Assembly: GCA_030654695.1 (NCBI GenBank)
Contig: JAURWY010000009.1
Coordinates: 124,001 to 188,000, forward strand
Source: Polaromonas sp.
GTDB lineage: Bacteria; Pseudomonadota; Gammaproteobacteria; Burkholderiales; Burkholderiaceae_C
Reading direction: 5' to 3'
Length of the DNA: 64,000 bases
Made by a program: the position numbers and the translations under genes. Of the stretch, positions 20,466 through 30,351 are shown piece after piece (positions within the stretch are counted from its first letter, which is position 1; every line of letters begins with the position of its first letter). Under the pieces are notes generated by a model. That model made no database searches. It saw nothing but the letters and a program-made list of their open reading frames with translations, and was not told where the DNA came from.

Positions 20466-20897
20466 TTAGTTTTCAGGCTCGGCGTCAACCGCTATAGCCT
20501 TGCGGTACAGCTCGTTCACTTTCGGCAAGCGCGCCAAAATATCTGTCCATTCCAGGTCAAACGGCAAGCCCATCCAATCGCCTAACTTTTTGAGCTGTGC
20601 AGTACAGACCTTGATGGTTTTACTGATCTGGTCAATGTTAACCAGCTCTTCAGGCGTCAGTTCTTCGCGCGGATTGTTGGTCAGATCAGCTTCCAGCAGC
20701 ATCAGCTGGTCATGCGACATAGCGCGTTCACGGCGAATCGCCTCCGCATTTTTTTTGGGCGCTGGCGGCGGCTGCAGCGCGATATTGAGGCGAGCGGTGA
20801 TGTCTCTAAGGCTTTGCTGCGTGAAAAAATAAAACAACAAAAAGCAAATCAGCAGCAGCATGAGCAGCAAGATGACGACTAGAAGAGCAGTGTCCAT
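20466..20897 (-). CDS. Hypothetical membrane-anchored protein
   Basis: N-terminal hydrophobic helix then charged coiled region, 143 aa. Confidence 0.55.
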   Translation of the reverse strand: MDTALLVVILLLMLLLICFLLFYFFTQQSLRDITARLNIALQPPPAPKKNAEAIRRERAMSHDQLMLLEADLTNNPREELTPEELVNIDQISKTIKVCTAQLKKLGDWMGLPFDLEWTDILARLPKVNELYRKAIAVDAEPEN

Positions 20898-21084
20898 GGG
20901 ACTCCTGAGGGTGTGCGCTTGACTGGAAATTCCGAACCTCTAGCGTATCCAGTTTTCAATGCATAAAACGGTTGCTTGAAAAGTTTCGTCAAGCTGCTAA
21001 ACAAGCACTGCGAAATATTCAAAGGTATTGACGATTAATATAATTAATACTTAATATGTATAATGCATGTCTGAATCACCTTTT

Positions 21085-21106
21085 AAAGCTGGGTTAACCA
21101 AGCTTT
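21085..21106. promoter_or_regulatory. Near-perfect palindrome upstream of proV (operator or attenuator hairpin candidate)
   Basis: AAAGCT-G-GGTTAACC-A-AGCTTT followed by TTT. Confidence 0.4.
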
Positions 21107-21332
21107 TTATACACACTAATCAGGTTACTGGGCCTTTGCACCAGTCTCGCTGATCCCACAGTCAGTCCAGATCTTCGCGCAGAGCAAGGTGGACGCGACA
21201 TCAAATAACCCACGGATAAAACGGCTACGCCGCAGAACCCTCCGCATGGTTTTTTCATAGTTTCTTCAGCGGCCATCGCGCCACCAAGGACTTGATTGAG
21301 TCATTCACCAACCAAAAGAGATCCCACCTCGT

Positions 21333-22547
21333 ATGGCCAAACAAATCATCATCGACCATGTCTTCAAAGTATTCGGCGACGAACCCGAAGCCGCACTTGA
21401 ACTCGTGCGCCAAGGCTGCAGCAAAGAAGACATCCTCGCCCGCACCGGCGCGACGATTGGCGTTTTTGACGCCAGTCTGACGATCGAGGCCGGCGAAATT
21501 TTTGTCGTCATGGGCCTATCGGGCTCGGGCAAATCGACACTGGTGCGCCTGCTCAACCTGCTGATTGAACCCACAGCCGGCCACATCCTGATCGATGGCG
21601 TGGACATCAGCCAACTGAAAGATTCGCAATTACGCACGCTGCGCCGCAAGGACATCAGCATGGTTTTCCAGTCGTTCGCGCTGATGCCGCACATGACGGT
21701 GCAGGACAACACCGCCCTCGGCTTAGAACTGGCCGGCGTGAACCGCGCCGAGCGCCATGCGGCAGCTGACCAAGCGCTGGACCAAGTCGGCCTGGCCGGC
21801 TGGGGCGCCAGCTACCCCGACGAGCTGTCGGGCGGCATGCAGCAGCGCGTGGGCCTGGCCCGGGCGCTGGCCTCGGACCCGTCGATCTTGCTGATGGACG
21901 AGGCGTTTTCAGCACTTGACCCCATCATTCGCACCGAAATGCAGTCCGAACTGCTGCGCCTGCAGCAGGTCAAGCGCCGCACCATCGTCTTCATCTCCCA
22001 CGACTTGGACGAGGCCATGCGGATTGGCGACCGCATCGCCATCATGAAGGATGGCCAGGTGGTGCAAGTGGGCACGCCCGACGAAATTTTGCGCAACCCG
22101 ACTGACGACTATGTGCGCAGCTTCACCCACGGCGTCGATGCAGCGGCGGTCTTCAAAGCCGGTGACATTGCGCGGAAAACCCAAGTCGTGGTGTCTGAGC
22201 AATCCAGCAAGGGCGCGCGGGCCGCGCTCAAGATGCTCGAAGACCAAGACCGCAACTACGCGTTTGTGGTCAGCCCACTAAAGCAGTACCTCGGTGTTGT
22301 GTCTGCCGAATCGCTGCGGTCAGCGCTCGACGGTCACGTCGGTCCGCTAGGGCTGGCGCCCGCGTTTTTGCCAGATGTGCAGCCGATTGCCGCCGACCAG
22401 CCCGTCAACGGCCTGTATGGCCAAGTGGCGCAGTGCCCTTACCCCGTGCCGGTGACGACCCCTGACGGGAAGTTTCAGGGCGCTATCAGCAAGACCACCC
22501 TGCTGAAGTTCCTTGACCGCGAGACCCCTGCCGTGCCTGCGCAGTGA
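21333..22547 (+). CDS. proV: Glycine betaine/proline ABC transporter ATP-binding protein
   Basis: [17 protein letters not shown] Walker [17 protein letters not shown] signature, C-terminal CBS-like region. Confidence 0.93.
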   Translation: MAKQIIIDHVFKVFGDEPEAALELVRQGCSKEDILARTGATIGVFDASLTIEAGEIFVVMGLSGSGKSTLVRLLNLLIEPTAGHILIDGVDISQLKDSQLRTLRRKDISMVFQSFALMPHMTVQDNTALGLELAGVNRAERHAAADQALDQVGLAGWGASYPDELSGGMQQRVGLARALASDPSILLMDEAFSALDPIIRTEMQSELLRLQQVKRRTIVFISHDLDEAMRIGDRIAIMKDGQVVQVGTPDEILRNPTDDYVRSFTHGVDAAAVFKAGDIARKTQVVVSEQSSKGARAALKMLEDQDRNYAFVVSPLKQYLGVVSAESLRSALDGHVGPLGLAPAFLPDVQPIAADQPVNGLYGQVAQCPYPVPVTTPDGKFQGAISKTTLLKFLDRETPAVPAQ

Positions 22548-22557
22548 CCCCTAAAGA

Positions 22558-23760
22558 ATGCCCATGAACGACACCAACAACACCAGCACCACAGCCGCCT
22601 CCACGGGCGCAGCGCCGACAACTGCGCCCGTCCAACTTGACGCTTGGGGCATGCCCGTAGAAGCCGCTCCCGCCAGCGCCGCCGCAGACCCATGGCAAAC
22701 CGCCACGCAGCCGACAGAAGCTGTCAGCGGAAATAGCGACTGGCTCAATGCGCCCACCGTCGAAGCTGAAGCCGTCACGGGCTTTCAGATTCAGCAACTG
22801 TGGGACGGCTCGTTGCCTGTAGAAAGCTGGATCAATCAAGGGCTCGGCTGGGTCGTCGACAACTTCCGCCCTTTTTTCCAAACCGTGCGCGTCCCCATTG
22901 ACAGCACCCTGACAGGCGTAGAAGGCATGCTGCAAAGCGTGCCAGCGCTGGCAATGATTGCTTTCATCGGCCTGTTGGCTTGGCAGTTCGCCGGCCGCGC
23001 GCTGGCTGTGGGCGCCATCGTCTCGCTGCTACTTGTGGTGGTACTCGGTATTTGGCCTGAGGCCATGGTGACACTGTCGCTGGTACTGACATCGCTGGCG
23101 TTTTGTCTGGTAGTTGGCCTGCCTATGGGCATCTTGCTGGCCAGCAGCGACCGGGCCATGCGCCTAGCACGCCCGCTGCTAGACGCCATGCAGACCACAC
23201 CGGCCTTTGTTTATTTAGTACCCGTGGTGATGTTGTTCGGCATCGGCAACGTGCCCGGCGTGATTGTCACCATCGTCTTCGCGTTGCCGCCGCTGATTCG
23301 GCTGACCAACCTCGGCATCCGCCAAGTGCGGCCCGACCTGATCGAGGCGGCCCGCGCCTATGGTGCCTCACCGCTACAAATGCTGATTAAGGTGCAACTG
23401 CCGCTGGCGATGCCGTCCATCATGGCCGGTGTCAACCAGACGCTCATGCTGTCGCTGTCGATGGTGGTGATTGCCTCAATGATTGCCGTTGGCGGTCTGG
23501 GCCAGATGGTGTTGCGCGGCATTGGCCGGCTCGACATGGGCTTGGCCACCGTTGGCGGTTTGGGCATTGTGCTGCTGGCCATTACCTTGGACCGCATTAC
23601 CCAGTCCTTGGGCCAGCCGCGCCGCGGTGTGCGCCACTGGTGGCAAACCGGCCCGGTCGGCTTGGTCTGGGCGTTGCTCAAACCTACGCAGCCTTCGCCG
23701 CCAACCCAACCCATCGCTGCACCACTGACAAAGACAGCAACTACTGCAGTTGCGCAGTGA
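22558..23760 (+). CDS. proW: Glycine betaine/proline ABC transporter permease
   Basis: Polytopic; [46 protein letters not shown]. Confidence 0.93.
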   Translation: MPMNDTNNTSTTAASTGAAPTTAPVQLDAWGMPVEAAPASAAADPWQTATQPTEAVSGNSDWLNAPTVEAEAVTGFQIQQLWDGSLPVESWINQGLGWVVDNFRPFFQTVRVPIDSTLTGVEGMLQSVPALAMIAFIGLLAWQFAGRALAVGAIVSLLLVVVLGIWPEAMVTLSLVLTSLAFCLVVGLPMGILLASSDRAMRLARPLLDAMQTTPAFVYLVPVVMLFGIGNVPGVIVTIVFALPPLIRLTNLGIRQVRPDLIEAARAYGASPLQMLIKVQLPLAMPSIMAGVNQTLMLSLSMVVIASMIAVGGLGQMVLRGIGRLDMGLATVGGLGIVLLAITLDRITQSLGQPRRGVRHWWQTGPVGLVWALLKPTQPSPPTQPIAAPLTKTATTAVAQ

Positions 23761-23812
23761 CTTTTCTGACGTTCCCATCACCATTTTTTTAACTAGAAAA
23801 GGATTTCCAACC

Positions 23813-24826
23813 ATGATGAAAACTCGACACTTCACCCGTACCCTGATAGCTAGCGGCCTGCTGGCTTTTGGCTTGGCTGCCCATGCTGCCGCTGACCTGC
23901 CCGGAAAAGGCGTCAAAGTGCAACCGCTGCAAAGTGCGATTGCCGAGGAAACCTTCCAGACCCTGCTGGTCAGCCGCGGGCTTGAAAAGCTTGGTTTTGA
24001 TGTGCAACCGATCAAAGAAATCGAAGCTGCTACCGGCCACGTTGCGATTTCCAACGGCGACGCCACTTTTCTGGCCGACCACTGGGACCCGCTGCATGCA
24101 GACTTCTACAAAAACGGCGGCGGTGAAGCCAAGCTGTTTCGCAAAGGCGTGTATTCCGACAATGCCGCGCAGGGCTACCTGATCGACAAGAAAACAGCCG
24201 AAAAGTACAACATCACGCACATCGACCAGCTCAAGGACCCCAAGCTGGCCAAATTGTTTGACGCCACAGGCGACGGCAAAGCCGACTTGACCGGCTGCAA
24301 TCCGGGTTGGGGCTGCGAACTTGTGATTGAGCATCAACTCACCGCCTTTGGCTTGCGAGACAACGTTTCTCATGCGCAAGGCAGCTACTCGGCGCTGATC
24401 GCCAACACCATCACGCGTTTCAACGCGGGTGAGCCAGTGCTTTACTACACGTGGACTCCATACTGGGTTAGCGGCGTGCTGCGTCCCGGCCAAGAGGTGG
24501 TCTGGCTGGAAGTGCCCTATTCATCGTTGCCGGGTGAACAAGCCAAGCTCGACACCCAACTGCCCAACGGCAAGAACTATGGCTTCACGCTGAACACCCA
24601 GCGCATCGTCGCCAACAAGACCTTCACCGACCAAAACCCAGCGGCAGCCAAGTTGTTTGAAGTGATGCAATTGCCGGTCGGCGACATCAATGCTCAGAAC
24701 CAGCGCATGAAAAATGGCGAAAACTCACAGCAGCAAATCGAAGGACACACTGACGCTTGGATCAAGGGCCACCAAACAACGTTTGACGGCTGGATTGCGC
24801 AAGCCTTGGCCGCTACCGCGCCATAA
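23813..24826 (+). CDS. proX: Glycine betaine/proline-binding periplasmic protein
   Basis: Signal peptide, [47 protein letters not shown]. Confidence 0.93.
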   Translation: MMKTRHFTRTLIASGLLAFGLAAHAAADLPGKGVKVQPLQSAIAEETFQTLLVSRGLEKLGFDVQPIKEIEAATGHVAISNGDATFLADHWDPLHADFYKNGGGEAKLFRKGVYSDNAAQGYLIDKKTAEKYNITHIDQLKDPKLAKLFDATGDGKADLTGCNPGWGCELVIEHQLTAFGLRDNVSHAQGSYSALIANTITRFNAGEPVLYYTWTPYWVSGVLRPGQEVVWLEVPYSSLPGEQAKLDTQLPNGKNYGFTLNTQRIVANKTFTDQNPAAAKLFEVMQLPVGDINAQNQRMKNGENSQQQIEGHTDAWIKGHQTTFDGWIAQALAATAP

Positions 24827-24855
24827 GCACGGCGGCTAAGCGGACGCACGTCAGT

Positions 24856-25737
24856 TCAGCCTAAGGCCTTGGGGCCAGTCAGCATCTGCTGCAGCAACCA
24901 AGTCCCAGCCCGGCCTAGGGGCCGCTGACGTGACCAGACGGCGTCTACCGGCACACGTTGCGGCCAGCCGCGTGCGTCAAGCTCGTGCAGCGTGCCGACC
25001 GCAAAACGCGTGACCATCCAGCGCGGAATCGCGGCCCAGCCAAACCCCAGCACGGCCATCTCCAGCAGCATCAGATAGCTGGAGGCAGACCACGAACGAG
25101 GCGCTGCGGGCGTGAGCCGGTCAGCCCGCCCCTGATAGGTGTCGAGGCGGAGTTCACGGTAGTGGGCCAGCACCTCCGGCGTGATGTCCTTTAGACCGGC
25201 CAGCGCGTGGTTGGACGCCACAAAGAGCGTGATCTCTGACTGCTCGGCGATGGTGGCCGAGCCAATGTCCGACGGGTAGACGGCTTGCGCGCCAACGACA
25301 CCGATGTGCGCACGTCCGCTTTGCACCAAGGCCACAAGGTCGCCATGCTCGGCGATCAAGCACTCGAACTCTAGGTCGGGAAAGCGCTGCTCAAAAGCCG
25401 TCAGCATGACTTCGAAACCATCCGACTGGTAAGTGTCAGACCAGACCACGCTGAGCTTGGCCTCCAACCCGCCGCCGAGCTGGCTGGCCGACAAGTCGAG
25501 GCGGTCACTGGCCGCCAAAATTTCTTGCACCTTGCCCAGCATCACCCGGCCGTGGTCGGTCAGTGTGGGTTTGCGGCTGCTGCGGTCGAACAGGCTCAGG
25601 CCTAGGTCGATCTCAAGGTTGGCAATGGCACTGCTCACGGTGGACTGGCTTTTGCCCAGCTTGCGGGCAGCGGCGGAGAACGATCCCAGCGTGGCAGCTT
25701 CGGCAAAGGCGGTCAGGGCTTCAGGGGAATGGCGCAT
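24856..25737 (-). CDS. LysR-family transcriptional regulator
   Basis: ALTAFAEAATLGSFSAAARKLGKSQSTVSSAIANLEIDLGLSLFDRS HTH. Confidence 0.92.
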   Translation of the reverse strand: MRHSPEALTAFAEAATLGSFSAAARKLGKSQSTVSSAIANLEIDLGLSLFDRSSRKPTLTDHGRVMLGKVQEILAASDRLDLSASQLGGGLEAKLSVVWSDTYQSDGFEVMLTAFEQRFPDLEFECLIAEHGDLVALVQSGRAHIGVVGAQAVYPSDIGSATIAEQSEITLFVASNHALAGLKDITPEVLAHYRELRLDTYQGRADRLTPAAPRSWSASSYLMLLEMAVLGFGWAAIPRWMVTRFAVGTLHELDARGWPQRVPVDAVWSRQRPLGRAGTWLLQQMLTGPKALG

Positions 25738-25855
25738 GGCTTGGGGCTCTCTTTATCGATTAACTTATCTATTTTTCAGATGGTTATAGATTTTAAAGTA
25801 TTGAAATAAGCGATAAAAATACACGGCTTCATTTCTTTCGCCTATCAAAGTCCCC

Positions 25856-26308
25856 ATGAGCCTCCAGAAGTCCGTCCGTGAACGTTTTTTCCATGCATTT
25901 TGTTTTGAGGCACTGGCGATTGCCATTTGCGCGCCGCTGGGCGCCTGGCTGTTGGATTATTCGCTGGCCCACATGGGCGTGCTGACGCTCATGATCTCAA
26001 CCATCGCCATGCTCTGGAATATGGTCTTCAATGCCGCGTTTGACCGAGTCCAACTGCGGCTCGGCTTTCAACGCACGGTGGCAGTGCGCGCCGTGCATGC
26101 CGTGTTGTTTGAAATCGGTTTGGTGCTGGCCGTCGTACCCCTGGCCGCCTGGTGGCTGGGCATCAGTCTGTGGACTGCCTTTTTACTCGACATCGGCATC
26201 GTGTTGTTCTTTCTGCCCTACACCTTTGTCTATAACTTGGCTTACGACAGCCTGCGCGTCCGCGTCGTCGAATGGCAGCTGCGCAAGAAAGCACTGGCCA
26301 GCAGCTGA
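25856..26308 (+). CDS. PACE-family efflux transporter (AceI-like, paired BTP domains)
   Basis: SVRERFFHAFCFEALAIAICAPL...MWNMVFNAAFDRV; RAVHAVLFEIGLVL...; LPYTFVYNLAYD; four TM helices. Confidence 0.88.
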   Translation: MSLQKSVRERFFHAFCFEALAIAICAPLGAWLLDYSLAHMGVLTLMISTIAMLWNMVFNAAFDRVQLRLGFQRTVAVRAVHAVLFEIGLVLAVVPLAAWWLGISLWTAFLLDIGIVLFFLPYTFVYNLAYDSLRVRVVEWQLRKKALASS

Positions 26309-26354
26309 ACTCAATCGATGGGCTCATCGATGAGTCAAGCGCCGCCCAAGGGGT

Positions 26355-27710
26355 TCAGCCTTCCCGGCGCTTGCGCTCAAAGTAGTCGTTGGTAACTTTG
26401 CTCACCACGGGCGACAACAACACCAGCGAGACCAAGTTGGGGAAAGCCATGAAGGCATTCAGCGTATCGGCCAGCAACCAGACGAAGTCCAAATGTGTGA
26501 CCGCACCGACCAACACAAACAACGTCCACAACGCCCGGTAAGGCAAGATGATCTTGCTGCCGAACAGGTAGCCCCAGCATTTTTCACCGTAATAGGCCCA
26601 ACCCAAGATGGTGGTGAAAGCAAACACGGTCAGCGCGATGGCCACAAAATACTGACCAAAGCCAGGCAGCGCTGCACCAAAGGCGCCCGAGCTCAGCGCT
26701 GCGCCTGACAGGCCGCTGCTCCAGAGCCCGGTGACGATGATCACCAGACCGGTCATCGTGCAAACGAGGATGGTGTCAATGAACGTGCCCATCATGCCGA
26801 CCATGCCGGACTCAGCGGCGTCCTTGGTCTGGCCGGCAGCTTGTGCAATACCGGCCGTGCCCAAACCAGCCTCGTTGGAGAAAATACCGCGTGCCACGCC
26901 ATAACGCATGGCCAGCATGATGGTGGCGCCGGTAAAGCCGCCCACAGCCGACAGCGGCGTGAACGCATGCGTGAAGATCAGACCGAAAGCCGCCGGAATC
27001 TCATTGGCATATATGCCCAGCACGAGCAGTGATGCCGCTATGTAACCGACGCACATGGCCGGCACCAGCTTGGCAGCCACCGCACCAATGCGCTTGACGC
27101 CGCCCAACAAGACGAAACCGGTGAGCACCATCAGCACCACACCCGAAACCCAAGGCGAGACGCCAAAGCTGGCGTCAAGTGCTGCGGCAATGCTGTTGGA
27201 CTGCACCATGTTGCCGATGCCGAAACCGGCCAGCCCACCAAACAGCGCAAAAGCCACACCGAGCCAAGCCCAACGCTTCCCGAGGCCGTTCTTGATTGCA
27301 AACATGGGACCACCCACATGCTCACCGCGGTCATCGACCTCCCGAAAATGCACCGCCAGCAGCACTTCGGCGTACTTGGTGGCCATGCCAACCAGCGCGG
27401 TCATCCACATCCAGAACAGGGCGCCCGGACCGCCGATGGCAATCGCCGTTGCCACGCCGGCAATGTTGCCGGTGCCGACGGTGGCGGCCAAGGCGGTCAT
27501 CAACGCGGCATAAGGCGTGATTTCACCCTTGGCACCAGCCTCCGCTTGGCGGCTTTTCCAGACCATACGAAAACCCATCAAAATTCGCCGTAGCGGCATC
27601 AACCCAAGCCGCAACTGCAAGTACAGGCCGGTGCCCAGAATCAGCACCAACATCGGTGGACCCCAGACGAAGTTGTTGATACCCGTGATGATCGCTGTGA
27701 GTGTTTCCAT
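26355..27710 (-). CDS. Alanine/glycine:cation symporter (AGCS)
   Basis: NNFVWGPPMLVLILGTGLYL; ALAATVGTGNIAGVATAIAIGGPGALFWMW; FSNEAGLGTAGIAQAA. Confidence 0.92.
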   Translation of the reverse strand: METLTAIITGINNFVWGPPMLVLILGTGLYLQLRLGLMPLRRILMGFRMVWKSRQAEAGAKGEITPYAALMTALAATVGTGNIAGVATAIAIGGPGALFWMWMTALVGMATKYAEVLLAVHFREVDDRGEHVGGPMFAIKNGLGKRWAWLGVAFALFGGLAGFGIGNMVQSNSIAAALDASFGVSPWVSGVVLMVLTGFVLLGGVKRIGAVAAKLVPAMCVGYIAASLLVLGIYANEIPAAFGLIFTHAFTPLSAVGGFTGATIMLAMRYGVARGIFSNEAGLGTAGIAQAAGQTKDAAESGMVGMMGTFIDTILVCTMTGLVIIVTGLWSSGLSGAALSSGAFGAALPGFGQYFVAIALTVFAFTTILGWAYYGEKCWGYLFGSKIILPYRALWTLFVLVGAVTHLDFVWLLADTLNAFMAFPNLVSLVLLSPVVSKVTNDYFERKRREG

Positions 27711-27845
27711 ATTTCTCGCTTGGTATGGCTGTGATTGATAGCAGCACACTGTTAATTACCATCAATATAGTTCAATTAAATTTGAATTTTATTAAAATTA
27801 GTATTTTTGAATTATTTTATTCACATCTGCGCAAGCCACAATGCA

Positions 27846-27879
27846 AAAAAGCCCGAACCCTCACGGGCCCGGGCTTTTT
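27846..27879 (-). terminator. Rho-independent terminator downstream of lpdA
   Basis: AAAAAGCCCGaaCCC-TCAC-GGGccCGGGCTTTTT, flanked by A/T tracts on both strands. Confidence 0.8.
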
Positions 27880-27897
27880 CAGCCTACGAGCAGCTGA

Positions 27898-29754
27898 CTA
27901 CTTGCGCGCAGGTGGCAAATCGGTACAACTGCCATGCGCGACTTCCGCCGCCATGCCGATGCTTTCGCCCAGCGTGGGGTGTGGGTGAATCGTCTTGCCG
28001 ATGTCGATAGCGTCCGCGCCCATCTCGATCGCCAAGGCGACTTCACCGATCATGTCGCCGGCATGCGTGCCGACCATGCCGCCCCCCAGAATCTTGCCGT
28101 GACCGTGGGCTTCCGGGCTGTCGTCAAAAAGCAACTTCGTAACGCCTTCGTCGCGGCCGTTGGCTATCGCGCGGCCTGAAGCTGTCCACGGGAACAGGCC
28201 TTTTTTGACCTTGATGCCTTGCGCTTTGGCTTGATCTTCAGTCAGGCCAACCCACGCAATTTCCGGGTCGGTATAGGCGACGCTTGGAATCACTCTAGCG
28301 TTGAAAGCTGCACTGGCCAATTCCTTGTTGCCAAGCAATTCGCCAGCGATCACTTCAGCGGCCACATGCGCTTCATGCACGGCCTTGTGCGCGAGCATCG
28401 GCTGACCGACGATGTCGCCGATAGCGAAGATGTGCGGCACGTTGGTGCGCATCTGAATGTCAACCGGAATGAAACCGCGGTCACTGACGCTGACGCCCGC
28501 TTTGTCGGCAGAGAGCTTCTTGCCATTCGGCGTGCGACCAACCGCTTGCAAAACGAGGTCGTAGGTTTGCGGTGCAGGAGCGCCCTCTCCTTCAAAGGTG
28601 ACTTCAATGCCTGCCGGTGTCGCTTTGGCGGCCACGGTTTTGGTCTTGAGCATGATGTTGTCAAACCGCGGTGCATTCATTTTTTGCCAGATCTTGACCA
28701 AGTCGCGATCAGCGCCTTGCATCAGGCCGTCCATCATTTCAACCACGTCTAGGCGCGCGCCGAGGGTGCTGTAAACCGTGCCCATTTCTAAGCCGATGAT
28801 GCCGCCGCCCAAGATGAGCATGCGCTTCGGCACTTCCTTGAGGTTGAGAGCACCGGTCGAATCGACCACGCGCGGATCTTCTGGCATGAAGGGCAGGCGC
28901 ACGGCCTGCGAGCCGGCGGCGATGATGCACTTCTTGAATGCAATGGTTTGCTTCTTGCCGGTCTGCGCTTGCGCGTCGCCCGAGGTCTCGCTGACTTCAA
29001 CATGGTTGGCGCCAACAAAATTGCCGTAGCCACGCACCACGGTGACCTTGCGCATCTTGGCCATGGCGGCCAGGCCGCCGGTGAGCTTACCGACGACTTT
29101 CTCTTTGTGCGTGCGCAGCTTGTTGATGTCGAGCACAGGCTCACCAAAGCTGACGCCGAGCGAGTCGAAATGCTTGACCTCGTCCATCACGGCGGCGACG
29201 TGCAGCAAGGCCTTCGATGGGATGCAACCAACGTTCAGGCAAACACCGCCGAGCGTGGCGTAGCGTTCAACCAAGATGACTTTCAGGCCGAGGTCGGCCG
29301 CGCGGAAAGCCGCCGAATAACCACCTGGGCCAGCGCCTAGCACCAGCATGTCGCACTCTAGGTCGGCGCTGCCGACAAAGCTGGCAGCAGTAGGCGCTGC
29401 GGCGGCTGGTGCAGCCGGTGTAGCGGAAGCCGCGGCGGCACTGACCGGAAGCGTTGCGCTAACAGCGGGCGCAGCAACAGGTGCACTGGCAGCTGCATCG
29501 GCAACCTCAGCTGTTTCCAACATCAGCAGAACCGAACCTTCTTTGACGGCGTCACCGATCTTGACTTTGAGTTCCTTGACAACGCCGGCATGGCTGGCGG
29601 GGATTTCCATCGAGGCTTTGTCGCTCTCAACGGTGATCAGGCTTTGCTCGGCCTTGATAGTGTCGCCGGCCTTGACCAAGACTTCGATGATGGTGACTTC
29701 TGCAAAGTCGCCAATGTCGGGCACTTTGACTTCAATTAGATGGGTTTGACTCAT
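27898..29754 (-). CDS. lpdA: Dihydrolipoyl dehydrogenase with N-terminal lipoyl domain
   Basis: Lipoyl motif [12 protein letters not shown], Ala-rich linker, [17 protein letters not shown] redox site. Confidence 0.95.
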   Translation of the reverse strand: MSQTHLIEVKVPDIGDFAEVTIIEVLVKAGDTIKAEQSLITVESDKASMEIPASHAGVVKELKVKIGDAVKEGSVLLMLETAEVADAAASAPVAAPAVSATLPVSAAAASATPAAPAAAAPTAASFVGSADLECDMLVLGAGPGGYSAAFRAADLGLKVILVERYATLGGVCLNVGCIPSKALLHVAAVMDEVKHFDSLGVSFGEPVLDINKLRTHKEKVVGKLTGGLAAMAKMRKVTVVRGYGNFVGANHVEVSETSGDAQAQTGKKQTIAFKKCIIAAGSQAVRLPFMPEDPRVVDSTGALNLKEVPKRMLILGGGIIGLEMGTVYSTLGARLDVVEMMDGLMQGADRDLVKIWQKMNAPRFDNIMLKTKTVAAKATPAGIEVTFEGEGAPAPQTYDLVLQAVGRTPNGKKLSADKAGVSVSDRGFIPVDIQMRTNVPHIFAIGDIVGQPMLAHKAVHEAHVAAEVIAGELLGNKELASAAFNARVIPSVAYTDPEIAWVGLTEDQAKAQGIKVKKGLFPWTASGRAIANGRDEGVTKLLFDDSPEAHGHGKILGGGMVGTHAGDMIGEVALAIEMGADAIDIGKTIHPHPTLGESIGMAAEVAHGSCTDLPPARK

Positions 29755-30341
29755 TTGCTTGCTTTCAACTTAAGGGTGAACACCTCCACCGGTCCGGCGG
29801 AGTTTTTGTCAAATTCGATGCCGGCTTGAATGCCAGCCAGCGCAACTTCGCGCGCTGTTTTGGCTTTGTCCCAGCTGCTGTGCATAGCACCCAGCGCAAA
29901 ACTGCGGCCGGAACCAATGCCCCAAAATTCTTTGAATTCAAAAATTTCGCGGTAGCTGTAAAGACCATAGATACCCGTCGCGTTGGCAATCACCACGCTG
30001 AACTGGCTGGACTCATACGGGTCGTTGTCATCTTCCTTGGTCTGCAAGAAAAAACTTTCTTTCAGAACAGGGTGCAGCAGCGTGAAGGTGTCAAAAACTT
30101 CGTCCTTGCTGCCAAAACGCAATTGGTCTCGCGGCAAAGAGACCAGCGCTTTGCGCAGCACCGGAAAGTGCGCCACTGTTCCGGCCATGCCGATGTAGCT
30201 GCTACCGGTCGGCGTGTCGATGTTGAAGATCTTGCTGTTCGACTCAAAGCGGCTGCTCAGCCGGGTATCGCCGAACGTCACCAAGGTGTCGGCGGCGATG
30301 GCCACCTGACCATTTTTTTTCACAACGACAAGGGTTGTCAT
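29751..30341 (-). CDS. Proteasome/HslV-like Ntn-hydrolase (betaproteobacterial proteasome homologue-like)
   Basis: [28 protein letters not shown]..., catalytic-type Thr after Met, Asp17, [13 protein letters not shown] similar to HslV GSGG block; ATGA overlap with lpdA. Confidence 0.82.
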   Translation of the reverse strand: MTTLVVVKKNGQVAIAADTLVTFGDTRLSSRFESNSKIFNIDTPTGSSYIGMAGTVAHFPVLRKALVSLPRDQLRFGSKDEVFDTFTLLHPVLKESFFLQTKEDDNDPYESSQFSVVIANATGIYGLYSYREIFEFKEFWGIGSGRSFALGAMHSSWDKAKTAREVALAGIQAGIEFDKNSAGPVEVFTLKLKASK

Positions 30342-30351
30342 GCTGTGATGC

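Noticed and set aside
21028-21064. TTGACG...TATAAT as a proV promoter
   Set aside because: Spacer is about 25 nt, too long for a standard sigma70 promoter; not called
30194-30215. TAGCTGCTACCGGTCGG in the BPH-like gene resembles the 42-nt repeat
   Set aside because: Only the first half matches; the GCGC-ACAG-TTTA half is absent, so probably coincidence of codons
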